Origin: Hydrogenothermus sp. | Lineage (GTDB): Bacteria > Aquificota > Aquificia > Aquificales > Hydrogenothermaceae | Length of the DNA: 5,534 bases | Direction of reading: 5' to 3' | Assembly: GCA_003978675.1 (NCBI GenBank) | Contig: QNYP01000106.1 | Span: 1-5,534, forward strand | In this document: positions 1-5,534 of the stretch, piece by piece | How positions within the stretch are numbered: position 1 is the stretch's first letter | How the letters are laid out: each line of letters opens with the position of its first letter | Made by a program: the position numbers and the translations under genes | The notes under the pieces: generated by a model | What the model was told of the DNA's origin: nothing | Seen by the model: the letters and a program-made list of their open reading frames with translations, nothing else | Databases searched by the model: none

Positions 1-34
1 TTAAAAAATTTAGTTATATGATTTAATTTTTTAA
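1..34. repeat. Perfect 10-bp AT-only inverted repeat in the leader of the operon
   Basis: The arm TTAAAAAATT at 1-10 is the exact reverse complement of AATTTTTTAA at 25-34, with a 14-base spacer; the right arm ends two bases before the first start codon. The left arm touches the window edge, so the repeat may be longer. It could be an operator, a weak hairpin in the leader mRNA, or the end of an upstream gene's terminator. The arms contain no G or C, so in DNA this AT-rich chance occurrence is quite possible. The repeat is seen directly; any function is a guess. Confidence 0.4.
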
Positions 35-36
35 CA

Positions 37-1467
37 ATGGATAAAAACAAAAAAAGCATAATAATCTTTGGAGCGGGGTATTTTGGAAGGGAGCTTATAA
101 AAGCTCTTTACGAAAACTGGAATTTAATAATAGTAGATATTAAAGAAGAAAAGCTAAAATCCTTAAAATCTGTTTATCCAGAAATTGAATCTGTAGTTGG
201 AGATGCAAGTAGCATTTTAACATGGAAAAAAATAAACCTTGAAAATGTATTTCACATAATCCTGACAATAAAAGATACAGATGTTTCCTTAGAAGCTTGC
301 AGAATTCTAAATGAAGTTTTTGAGCTAGAAATTTCTACCACTGTATTTTTATATAATGAAGAAAAAGGAGAAAAATTAAAGGATTGCAAAAATATAAATA
401 TAATTAAGCCTGCCTCTTTAGTTGTTAATACAGTTATTTCCTTAATAGAAAAAAATGTAAAATATGCTACAAATATAGGTTTAGGAAACAAAGAAATTGT
501 TGAAGTTAATATTCTTTCCCGTTCACACATTGTTGATAGACCTTTGAGATATCTAAGACCATCTAGATGGAAAGTTGGAGCAATTTATAGAAATGATACA
601 TTAATTTTACCTTCAGGGAAAGAAAGAATAAAAGTAGGCGACAAAGTTATTTTAATGGGAGAACCAAAAGTTTTAGACAACCTAGTAAATATCTTGCTTA
701 AAGGAATTCCCCAATTTCCATTGCAGTTTGGAAACCATATTGTAGCACCATACTCAAAAAAATTTAAAGAACTTACGAAAGAACTTGCTTACTTTGTAAA
801 AGACATTAAAGCAGATAAAGTTTTTATTTTTCCATATAAATCTTATACTTTAACTAAAGAAGACGAAACATTTCTAAAAAGTCTCTTTGCTGAGAAGTTA
901 GAAATAAAAAGCAATGTAAATAGTATAAAATCTCTATTTAAATACCCAAACAATATTGCCTTTGTTGCTATACCGTATAAAAATCTATCATTTTTTGAAA
1001 AATTAAGTATAAAAAGAATATTTGAAGAATCAGATAAACCATTTTTAATATTAAACAATAAATATCCATATGAAAAAGTAATTGCTATTTTAAACAGTGA
1101 AGATCCTGCTTACACACTAGAAGTAGCAGTTGAGATATCAAGGATGCTAAAAGTGGATATACAAACAATTTACACAGCTATGCCTAAAGAATTAAGAGGA
1201 GAAAAGGAAAATGAAAATCTTGAGATGGTAAATAGTATAGTATCTGACTTTGAAAGTATTTATAAAACTTCTATGAATTTTGAGCTTTTTGAAGGAAATC
1301 CTGTAAAGAAAACTTTAAAATTTTTAAAAGGTATAGAAAACCCTCTACTAATTATGTCTTATAAAAGGCAAAAAATTTCATTTTTTAACCCACATGTGCA
1401 ATATCTAATCATGAAAAAAAGTGGAAAATCTTCTCTCTTGATACCTATAGAGGACATTAATGAGTAA
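37..1467 (+). CDS. RCK/TrkA-type nucleotide-sensing regulator with USP-like C-terminal half, probable gate of the adjacent antiporter
   Basis: Soluble 476-residue protein with no membrane segment. Residues 7-140 form a TrkA-N (RCK_N) Rossmann fold: glycine motif GAGYFG at 12-17, acidic D34 at the end of the second strand (typical of NAD(H) binding) and a VVGDAS turn at 53-58. Residues about 150-222 resemble the TrkA-C (RCK_C) ligand-binding domain, with the usual 'GD.VILMG' ending at 201-208. Residues about 233-340 and 345-470 each look like an alpha/beta domain of universal-stress-protein type, ending in a 'PFLIL' or 'SLLIP' strand, but without the glycine-rich ATP motif. RCK proteins gate K+ channels and Kef antiporters in response to nucleotide or redox state. 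The next gene, overlapping by 8 bases, is such an antiporter, so this is inferred to be its cytosolic regulatory subunit. ATG at 37 is the first possible start after an in-frame TGA at 19-21; no Shine-Dalgarno sequence is visible before it. Confidence 0.92.
   Translation: MDKNKKSIIIFGAGYFGRELIKALYENWNLIIVDIKEEKLKSLKSVYPEIESVVGDASSILTWKKINLENVFHIILTIKDTDVSLEACRILNEVFELEISTTVFLYNEEKGEKLKDCKNINIIKPASLVVNTVISLIEKNVKYATNIGLGNKEIVEVNILSRSHIVDRPLRYLRPSRWKVGAIYRNDTLILPSGKERIKVGDKVILMGEPKVLDNLVNILLKGIPQFPLQFGNHIVAPYSKKFKELTKELAYFVKDIKADKVFIFPYKSYTLTKEDETFLKSLFAEKLEIKSNVNSIKSLFKYPNNIAFVAIPYKNLSFFEKLSIKRIFEESDKPFLILNNKYPYEKVIAILNSEDPAYTLEVAVEISRMLKVDIQTIYTAMPKELRGEKENENLEMVNSIVSDFESIYKTSMNFELFEGNPVKKTLKFLKGIENPLLIMSYKRQKISFFNPHVQYLIMKKSGKSSLLIPIEDINE
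1449..1454 (+). promoter_or_regulatory. Ribosome binding site of the antiporter gene
   Basis: AGAGGA lies five bases before the ATG at 1460 and inside the end of the preceding gene. An in-frame TAG at 1448-1450 rules out any earlier start, so this site and stop together fix the start and the 8-base overlap. Confidence 0.7.
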
Positions 1468-2635
1468 TATAGAAGCTGTTTTACTAATGCTTGTTTCTAT
1501 AGGTGCATTTTTAATGCCTTTTCTTAGTAGGAAATTAAACTTACCTTCACCTGTTGCAGAAATCTTATTTGGACTTTCAATTGGAATATTTTTCAAAGAT
1601 AAAATAGAAGAAACAGAAGTTTTAAACTTCTTAGGAGAACTGGGTTTTATCATATTAATGTATCTTGCAGGACTTGAAATAAATTTTGAAAGTATAAAAA
1701 AAACACCATTAAGAAAAAAGTTTGTTTATCTTCTTGTTGTAATTCTAACATTCATATTTTCTGTTTTAACTATAGTTTATTTAAAACTAAATAATGTATT
1801 TATTCTTGTAATACTTGCAACTGCTATAGGACTTTTATATCCTGTTTTAAAAGATAGCAACTTACTATCAAAACCATTTGGACAGTCTTTGCTTATAATT
1901 GGAAGTATTGGAGAAGTAATAAGTTTACTTTCTATCACTGTATTTTTTGTAATATACAAAGATGGAATTTCTTTAAAAGCACTTCAGCATTTACTTGCTG
2001 TATTTTTATTTTTTGCAACGATATATTTAGCATTAAGCCTTTTTAGACTTTATATATGGTGGAATCCGGAGAAAGTAAATACATTTTTAAAAACAAATGA
2101 CATTACTGAAACATCTGTTAGGGCAAACTTTATGAATATGTTTGTATTTGTTGCTATTGCAAATTTACTTGGATTAGAAAATATTATTGGAGCATTCTTT
2201 GGAGGAATGATTTTTGCAATGGTATTTAAAGAAAGACATGAAATAACAGAAAAACTCGCATCTTTGGGATATGGTTTTTTAATTCCAATATTTTTTATAA
2301 GTGTAGGCTTAAAATTTGATATTACCGAGTTTTTAAATATAGAAGTTTTAATTTTAGCTTTAAAACTTTCTATACTTATTCTAATAGTTAGATTCTTTGC
2401 ATCTTTTATTTTAATATTTGCAAAATTTTCTATAGAAGAAATTCTGGCAACATCTTTTGCATTATCAGTTCCTCTTACACTACTCGTAGCAATAGCAACT
2501 TTAGGATTAGACACAGGAGCTTTTACAGAAGAAGTTGCATCATCTATAATTCTTACTGCAATAATAACAGGTTTATTTTACCCATGGATATTTAAAAATA
2601 TTGTTAAAAGATTTAATTTAAAGGAAGAAAAATAA
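1460..2635 (+). CDS. CPA2 (Kef/NapA-type) cation:proton antiporter membrane subunit
   Basis: Integral membrane protein of 391 residues with about 12-13 hydrophobic helices and short loops; it matches the Na+/H+ exchanger domain alone, without the C-terminal KTN/RCK domain that Kef proteins usually carry. Family motifs are in order: LPSPVAEILFGLSIG at 28-42, LGELGFIILMYLAGLE at 58-73, 'YPVLKDSNLL..PFGQ' at 127-142, GAFFGGMIFA at 244-253 and IPIFFISVGLKFD at 275-287. At the core helix, where CPA antiporters carry the ion-binding Asp (the DD of NapA, the QD of KefC), the sequence reads SIGEVISLL, giving G151-E152, so Glu appears to replace the Asp. Family members exchange K+ or Na+ for H+ at the cytoplasmic membrane; the ion cannot be read from sequence. 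The missing regulatory domain is supplied in trans, as I infer, by the overlapping upstream RCK gene. Confidence 0.93.
   Translation: MSNIEAVLLMLVSIGAFLMPFLSRKLNLPSPVAEILFGLSIGIFFKDKIEETEVLNFLGELGFIILMYLAGLEINFESIKKTPLRKKFVYLLVVILTFIFSVLTIVYLKLNNVFILVILATAIGLLYPVLKDSNLLSKPFGQSLLIIGSIGEVISLLSITVFFVIYKDGISLKALQHLLAVFLFFATIYLALSLFRLYIWWNPEKVNTFLKTNDITETSVRANFMNMFVFVAIANLLGLENIIGAFFGGMIFAMVFKERHEITEKLASLGYGFLIPIFFISVGLKFDITEFLNIEVLILALKLSILILIVRFFASFILIFAKFSIEEILATSFALSVPLTLLVAIATLGLDTGAFTEEVASSIILTAIITGLFYPWIFKNIVKRFNLKEEK
2621..2627 (+). promoter_or_regulatory. Ribosome binding site of the exonuclease gene
   Basis: AAGGAAG sits seven bases before the ATG at 2635, within the last codons of the antiporter gene. 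An in-frame TAA at 2614-2616 excludes an earlier start. Stop and start share one base (TAATG), an arrangement typical of translational coupling. Confidence 0.7.
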
Positions 2636-3255
2636 TGCTTCATAATTTATTTATAAATGAGGCTACTTTCGTTATTTTAGATTTAGAAACAACAGGTTTT
2701 AATCCCGAAAATAGTTCAATTATTGAAATTGCAGGAATAAAATATCAAGGGGGAATGGTAGTAGACAAATTTCATTCCCTTGTTAAGCCAGATGAAGGAT
2801 TTATTCCAGATAACATATCAAAATTAACAGGCATAACAAATGCATTAGTTATAGACCAACCAAGGATAGATACAGTATTTCCTCTATTTAAAAAGTTTAT
2901 TGAAGGGACAATTATCGTTGCACATAATGCAAAGTTTGATTTCTCATTTTTAAATTATTTAAATAACAAATTTTTTGGAAACAACTTAAAAAATCCAGTT
3001 ATATGCACAGATAATTTAGCCAGAAAAATTTTCCCAGAAGTTGAAAGTAAATCCTTATCAGGACTTGCATACTATTTTAATATTCCACTAAAAAAAGAAC
3101 ACAGAGCAATGTCAGATGCAGAAATAACATTAAAAGTATTTGAAAAAATGCTAGATTATCTACAGGATTACAATGTTAACAAGGTTATAGATATAATTAA
3201 ATTGTCAGAAGGTAAAAAAATTAACCATAAAAACAAAAGGAGAAGGTATGTTTAA
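2635..3255 (+). CDS. DEDDh 3'-5' exonuclease, DNA polymerase III epsilon (DnaQ-like) family
   Basis: A 206-residue protein carrying the complete DEDDh nuclease core. Exo I is VILDLETTGF at 13-22 with D16 and E18, Exo II is VAHNAKFDFSFL at 95-106 with D102, and Exo III is HRAMSDAEIT at 156-165 with H156 and D161. These residues bind two metal ions and remove nucleotides from 3' ends of DNA; in the replicase epsilon subunit this is proofreading. The domain occupies residues about 10-172; a tail of about 30 residues follows and ends in a basic cluster (GKKINHKNKRRR, 193-204). I see no obvious clamp-binding motif, and no fused UvrC-like or helicase domain. It may be the replicase proofreader or a separate epsilon-like repair nuclease; the sequence does not decide. 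It sits between ion-transport and proline genes with no clear functional tie to either. Confidence 0.92.
   Translation: MLHNLFINEATFVILDLETTGFNPENSSIIEIAGIKYQGGMVVDKFHSLVKPDEGFIPDNISKLTGITNALVIDQPRIDTVFPLFKKFIEGTIIVAHNAKFDFSFLNYLNNKFFGNNLKNPVICTDNLARKIFPEVESKSLSGLAYYFNIPLKKEHRAMSDAEITLKVFEKMLDYLQDYNVNKVIDIIKLSEGKKINHKNKRRRYV
3238..3242 (+). promoter_or_regulatory. Ribosome binding site of proC
   Basis: A strong AGGAG core, part of the purine run AAGGAGAAGG at 3237-3246, lies five bases before the ATG at 3248. It lies within the codons for the Lys/Arg tail of the exonuclease, so the basic tail and the ribosome binding site share the same DNA. Confidence 0.75.
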
Positions 3256-4048
3256 AATAGGAATTATTGGAATTGGTAATATGGGAGAAGCTATATTAAA
3301 AGGGATATTATCAAATACTGATATATTTTCTGATGAAATAATTGTTTCAGATAAAAACAAAGAAAGAATTGACTATATAGTTAACAAATACTCTGTTGCA
3401 GGAACAGATAATAATGAAAGACTTGTAAAATTATCAGATATTGTATTTTTAGCAACTAAACCTAAAGATATAGAAAAAGTTTTATCACCTATAGGTAATC
3501 TTTTGGATAACAAAATTCTAATATCTGTTTTAGCAGGAATAAAAATAAATAAAATTAAAAAATTTGCACAGAAGGCGAAAATTGTTCGCATTATGCCAAA
3601 TACTCCTGCATTGGTTGGAGAAAGTGCAACTGGAGTGGCTTTCGATAAAAATATTACAGATGAAGAAAAAGAAAAGACCCTAAACCTATTAAATTCATTT
3701 GGTAAAAGTGTAGTTGTAGAAGAAGAATTAATGGACGCAATTACAGGTCTTTCTGGTAGTGGTCCTGCTTATGTTTTAACATTTATAGACAGCCTTGCTC
3801 AAGGAGGAGTAAAACAAGGACTTTCTTACCAGCAAGCTTTACAGCTAGCAACTCAAACAGTTTTTGGAACTGCAAAAATGCTAATGGAAACAAAACAGCA
3901 CCCTGCAGTTTTAAGGGATAAAGTAACTTCTCCTGCAGGAACTACAATTTACGGATTACATGAGCTAGAGAAAGGAAAACTAAAGGATACAGTTATAAAC
4001 GCAGTAGAATCTGCAACAAAACGAAGTAAGGAGCTTTCTAAAGAATGA
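3248..4048 (+). CDS. proC: Pyrroline-5-carboxylate reductase
   Basis: Cytosolic enzyme that reduces 1-pyrroline-5-carboxylate to L-proline with NAD(P)H, the last step of proline synthesis. The 266 residues match the family's usual length of about 270. An N-terminal Rossmann domain (1-160) has GIGNMG at 8-13, the ATKPKD segment at 69-74 and RIMPNTPALVGE at 114-125. The C-terminal helical dimerisation and active-site domain has LSGSGPAY at 168-175 and the diagnostic P5CR signature DKVTSPAGTTIYGL at 224-237. All parts expected for a working enzyme are present. Its ATG overlaps the end of the exonuclease gene by 8 bases and its own TGA overlaps the next ATG (ATGA), so it is translated within the operon. 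No proline-pathway partner (proA, proB) is in the window. Confidence 0.97.
   Translation: MFKIGIIGIGNMGEAILKGILSNTDIFSDEIIVSDKNKERIDYIVNKYSVAGTDNNERLVKLSDIVFLATKPKDIEKVLSPIGNLLDNKILISVLAGIKINKIKKFAQKAKIVRIMPNTPALVGESATGVAFDKNITDEEKEKTLNLLNSFGKSVVVEEELMDAITGLSGSGPAYVLTFIDSLAQGGVKQGLSYQQALQLATQTVFGTAKMLMETKQHPAVLRDKVTSPAGTTIYGLHELEKGKLKDTVINAVESATKRSKELSKE
4028..4033 (+). promoter_or_regulatory. Ribosome binding site of the M20 amidohydrolase gene
   Basis: AAGGAG is found 11 bases before the ATG at 4045, a spacing longer than at the other genes here. An in-frame TAA at 4039-4041 excludes any earlier start, so the ATG of the ATGA overlap is the true start; ribosomes ending proC probably reinitiate there. 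Confidence 0.55.
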
Positions 4049-5139
4049 ATATAACAGATAAAATTATAGAAAAAGCAATAAAAGAACTAAAAACTCTAGT
4101 TTCAATCCCAAGCTATGAAGACTGCACAGAAATTCAAGAATATCTAAAGTATAGATTAAGCTACATTCCTTTTAAAAAGCAGTTTATTCCAAAAGAAGTT
4201 AATGGAAAACAACAATACAATTTAGTTTATCTTCCAAAAGATAAACCTATTCTTATAAATACCCATACAGATACAGTTCCACCTATAGATATGGAAAACC
4301 CATTTACATTAAGAAAACAAGAAAATAGACTAATCGGTAGAGGAACAGCAGATACAAAAGGGTTGATAGCTTCTTTAATTGTTGCTTTAGATTTATTTAA
4401 AGAAAACTATCCTGATAAAGAAATTCCTGTATCCTTAGCATTTACCGTAGATGAAGAAAATCATAGTGCATTAGGCTCTTTGAAGCTGTTGGAAATAGCA
4501 GATAACATAACCCATGCCATTGTTTTAGAACCTACGTATGGAAAAATCTGCACGAAACAAATGGGAACTTATGAGTTTGAAATAAATGTAATTACTCCAT
4601 CTTGCCATGCTTCAGAGTTTGAGAAATTTGATAATCCGGCAAAAGAAGCCTTTAAATTTATAAATGACATAGAAAAAAATCTAAATAGAGCAGTAAACAT
4701 TATAAATTTCCAAAGTGGATGGGAATATTATGCAATTCCAAAAAATGCAAAGGTTCTTGCAGAGGTTAAAGTTTTTGAAAATGAAGATATAAATAATATT
4801 GAGTCTAAATTAAAGAATTTAGCCTTTAATCACAAACATGAAATAGAAATAGCACCTATAGATGTGGAAAATTTCTTGAATTTAGCAGATGAAAAAATAA
4901 CTAACCTGTTGTCTATAGCCTATGAAAAAGCCCTGAACAAAAAACCAGACTTTGGAATTATGCCATCTTGGACTGATGCCTCAAATTTATACAAAAAAAA
5001 TATAAAAAGCGTAGTTTTTGGATTTTCTTCTCTTAAAGATGCACACACAGAAAGGGAATATATTACAACCGAAGAAATTGAAAAAATGATAAAAATTCTT
5101 TATAGCTTCTTTTCCATCCTTATCCAGCCCCAACCTTGA
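4045..5139 (+). CDS. M20-family zinc amidohydrolase/peptidase (ArgE/DapE/CPG2 type), substrate unknown
   Basis: A cytosolic metalloenzyme of 364 residues with no signal peptide. All residues expected of a two-zinc M20 site are visible: H74 and D76 in HTDTVP, bridging D103 in GRGTADTKG (98-106), general base E137 and ligand E138 in TVDEEN (134-139), E162 in LEPT, and H334 in DAHTEREY. H188 (CHAS) sits in the inserted dimerisation domain (about 170-280), where the family has a histidine reaching the partner's active site. Members remove acyl groups from amino acids (acetylornithine, succinyl-diaminopimelate, acetyl-lysine) or cut dipeptides and folyl-glutamate; the motifs do not tell these apart. 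Overlap with proC by 4 bases hints at arginine/proline-type metabolism, but that is inference. The last codons, from about residue 352 (SFFSILIQPQP and neighbours), lie over the 3' end of the opposing acetyltransferase gene and read like an unconserved extension. Confidence 0.92.
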   Translation: MNITDKIIEKAIKELKTLVSIPSYEDCTEIQEYLKYRLSYIPFKKQFIPKEVNGKQQYNLVYLPKDKPILINTHTDTVPPIDMENPFTLRKQENRLIGRGTADTKGLIASLIVALDLFKENYPDKEIPVSLAFTVDEENHSALGSLKLLEIADNITHAIVLEPTYGKICTKQMGTYEFEINVITPSCHASEFEKFDNPAKEAFKFINDIEKNLNRAVNIINFQSGWEYYAIPKNAKVLAEVKVFENEDINNIESKLKNLAFNHKHEIEIAPIDVENFLNLADEKITNLLSIAYEKALNKKPDFGIMPSWTDASNLYKKNIKSVVFGFSSLKDAHTEREYITTEEIEKMIKILYSFFSILIQPQP

Positions 5140-5534
5140 AGAACAGGATAAAAACCTTTCTTTTCATAAAACTTAATTGCTTCTTTATTTTTTTCTCCGA
5201 CCCATAGTCTTGCTGTGCTTAATCCTTTCTCTTTTATATGTTTAAACGCTAAATCTAATAGCATACTACCTATACCTTTTCCCCAATAATCTTTTCTTAT
5301 AGCTAGCTCGTGAATTTCCCCAACATTTTTCTTATCAAATTTATCAATCCAATTTGTATCAACAACTAGGAAAGCAATTGGATTTTCATTATCATAAACA
5401 ATTTTAAACAAAGTAGAATGTCTTTTTAACCAATTTATATATTTTCTAGCATCTTTCTCAGTAGGTTCTCCATACTCTGGGTGGTCTTGATATGCATTAA
5501 ATAAGATAGAAATTAATTTGCTTATATTATCATT
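5100..5534 (-). CDS. GNAT-family N-acetyltransferase, 5' end missing beyond the window edge
   Basis: The minus-strand frame ends at TAA (5102-5100) and stays open to the right edge, giving at least 144 residues. The stretch from 5534 to 5412 has no ATG, GTG or TTG in frame yet encodes plausible helix sequence (for example NAYQDHPEYGEPTEKDARKY). The first possible in-window start, TTG at 5411-5409, would cut off helices alpha 1-2 of the fold and is rejected, so the true start lies outside. The acetyl-CoA core is clear: EIHELAIRKDYWGKGIGSML covers strand beta 4 and the pyrophosphate-binding loop GKGIG, followed by the late motif NKEAIKFYEKKGFYP and the C-terminal strand IRMEKKL. The position usually Gln or Arg before GKGIG is Trp, as in other 'YWGKGIG' members. 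Such enzymes acetylate amines or protein N termini using acetyl-CoA; the substrate is unknown. It is transcribed toward the operon and overlaps it by 40 bp. Confidence 0.9.
   Translation of the reverse strand, partial: NDNISKLISILFNAYQDHPEYGEPTEKDARKYINWLKRHSTLFKIVYDNENPIAFLVVDTNWIDKFDKKNVGEIHELAIRKDYWGKGIGSMLLDLAFKHIKEKGLSTARLWVGEKNKEAIKFYEKKGFYPVLQGWGWIRMEKKL

Noticed and set aside
11..24. Possible -10 promoter box (TTATAT/TATATG) before the first gene
   Set aside because: In sequence this AT-rich such hexamers are expected by chance, and the -35 region would lie outside the window.
1..26. Possible tail of an upstream plus-strand gene ending at 2-4, 19-21 or 24-26
   Set aside because: All three frames have a stop here, so up to eight codons are visible at most, which cannot support a gene call.
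49..55. Run of seven A residues near the start of the RCK gene, considered as a phase-variation tract
   Set aside because: Runs of this length are common throughout this AT-rich window and encode lysines in frame; nothing marks it as a switch.
252..1653. Minus-strand open frames of 71-92 codons opposite the RCK gene and the antiporter start
   Set aside because: They are low-complexity shadows of a strong plus-strand coding region, with no ribosome site or motif seen.
2050..2514. 154-codon open frame on the minus strand inside the antiporter gene
   Set aside because: It lies fully antisense to a well-supported membrane protein, matches no family I recognise, and such hydrophilic antisense frames arise easily opposite AT-rich hydrophobic coding sequence.
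5120..5151. Inverted repeat TTATCC / GGATAA near the convergent gene ends, considered as a terminator
   Set aside because: The stem is only 6 bp with a 20-base loop and no following T run on either strand; it is too weak to call.

Overview
The window is a compact, AT-rich stretch (roughly 30% G+C by eye) of a bacterial chromosome. Arginine is written almost entirely with AGA/AGG and isoleucine often with ATA. These codon habits, the lysine- and isoleucine-rich proteins and the tight gene packing suggest a low-GC thermophile. My best guess is the Hydrogenothermaceae branch of Aquificota (Sulfurihydrogenibium/Persephonella-like). This is inferred from style and protein character; there is no rRNA or other marker to settle it, and a Campylobacterota-like thermophile is not excluded.

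Layout. Positions 1-36 are a short AT-only-like leader with a perfect 10-bp inverted repeat just before the first start codon. From 37 to 5139 five plus-strand genes follow each other with overlaps of 8, 1, 8 and 4 bases, so they almost certainly form one translationally coupled operon. In order they encode: (1) a soluble RCK (TrkA-N/TrkA-C) nucleotide-sensing protein with a C-terminal half that looks like two degenerate universal-stress-protein folds; (2) a CPA2/Kef-type cation:proton antiporter membrane protein; (3) a DEDDh 3'-5' exonuclease of the DNA polymerase III epsilon family; (4) pyrroline-5-carboxylate reductase ProC; (5) an M20-family zinc amidohydrolase of the ArgE/DapE type. On the minus strand a GNAT acetyltransferase enters from the right edge. 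It is truncated at its 5' end by the window and its 3' end overlaps the M20 gene by 40 bp tail to tail.

How they fit. Genes 1 and 2 make sense as one device: a split Kef-like system in which the cytosolic NAD(H)/ligand-sensing gate and the membrane antiporter are separate polypeptides. Genes 4 and 5 may both serve proline/arginine-type amino-acid metabolism, but the M20 substrate cannot be read from sequence. The exonuclease has no evident functional link to its neighbours. I see no mobile element, CRISPR array, tRNA or rRNA. I do not see a clearly undescribed system; the most unusual points are the RCK + degenerate-USP regulator split from its antiporter, the Glu in place of the usual core Asp of the antiporter, and the 40-bp convergent overlap.
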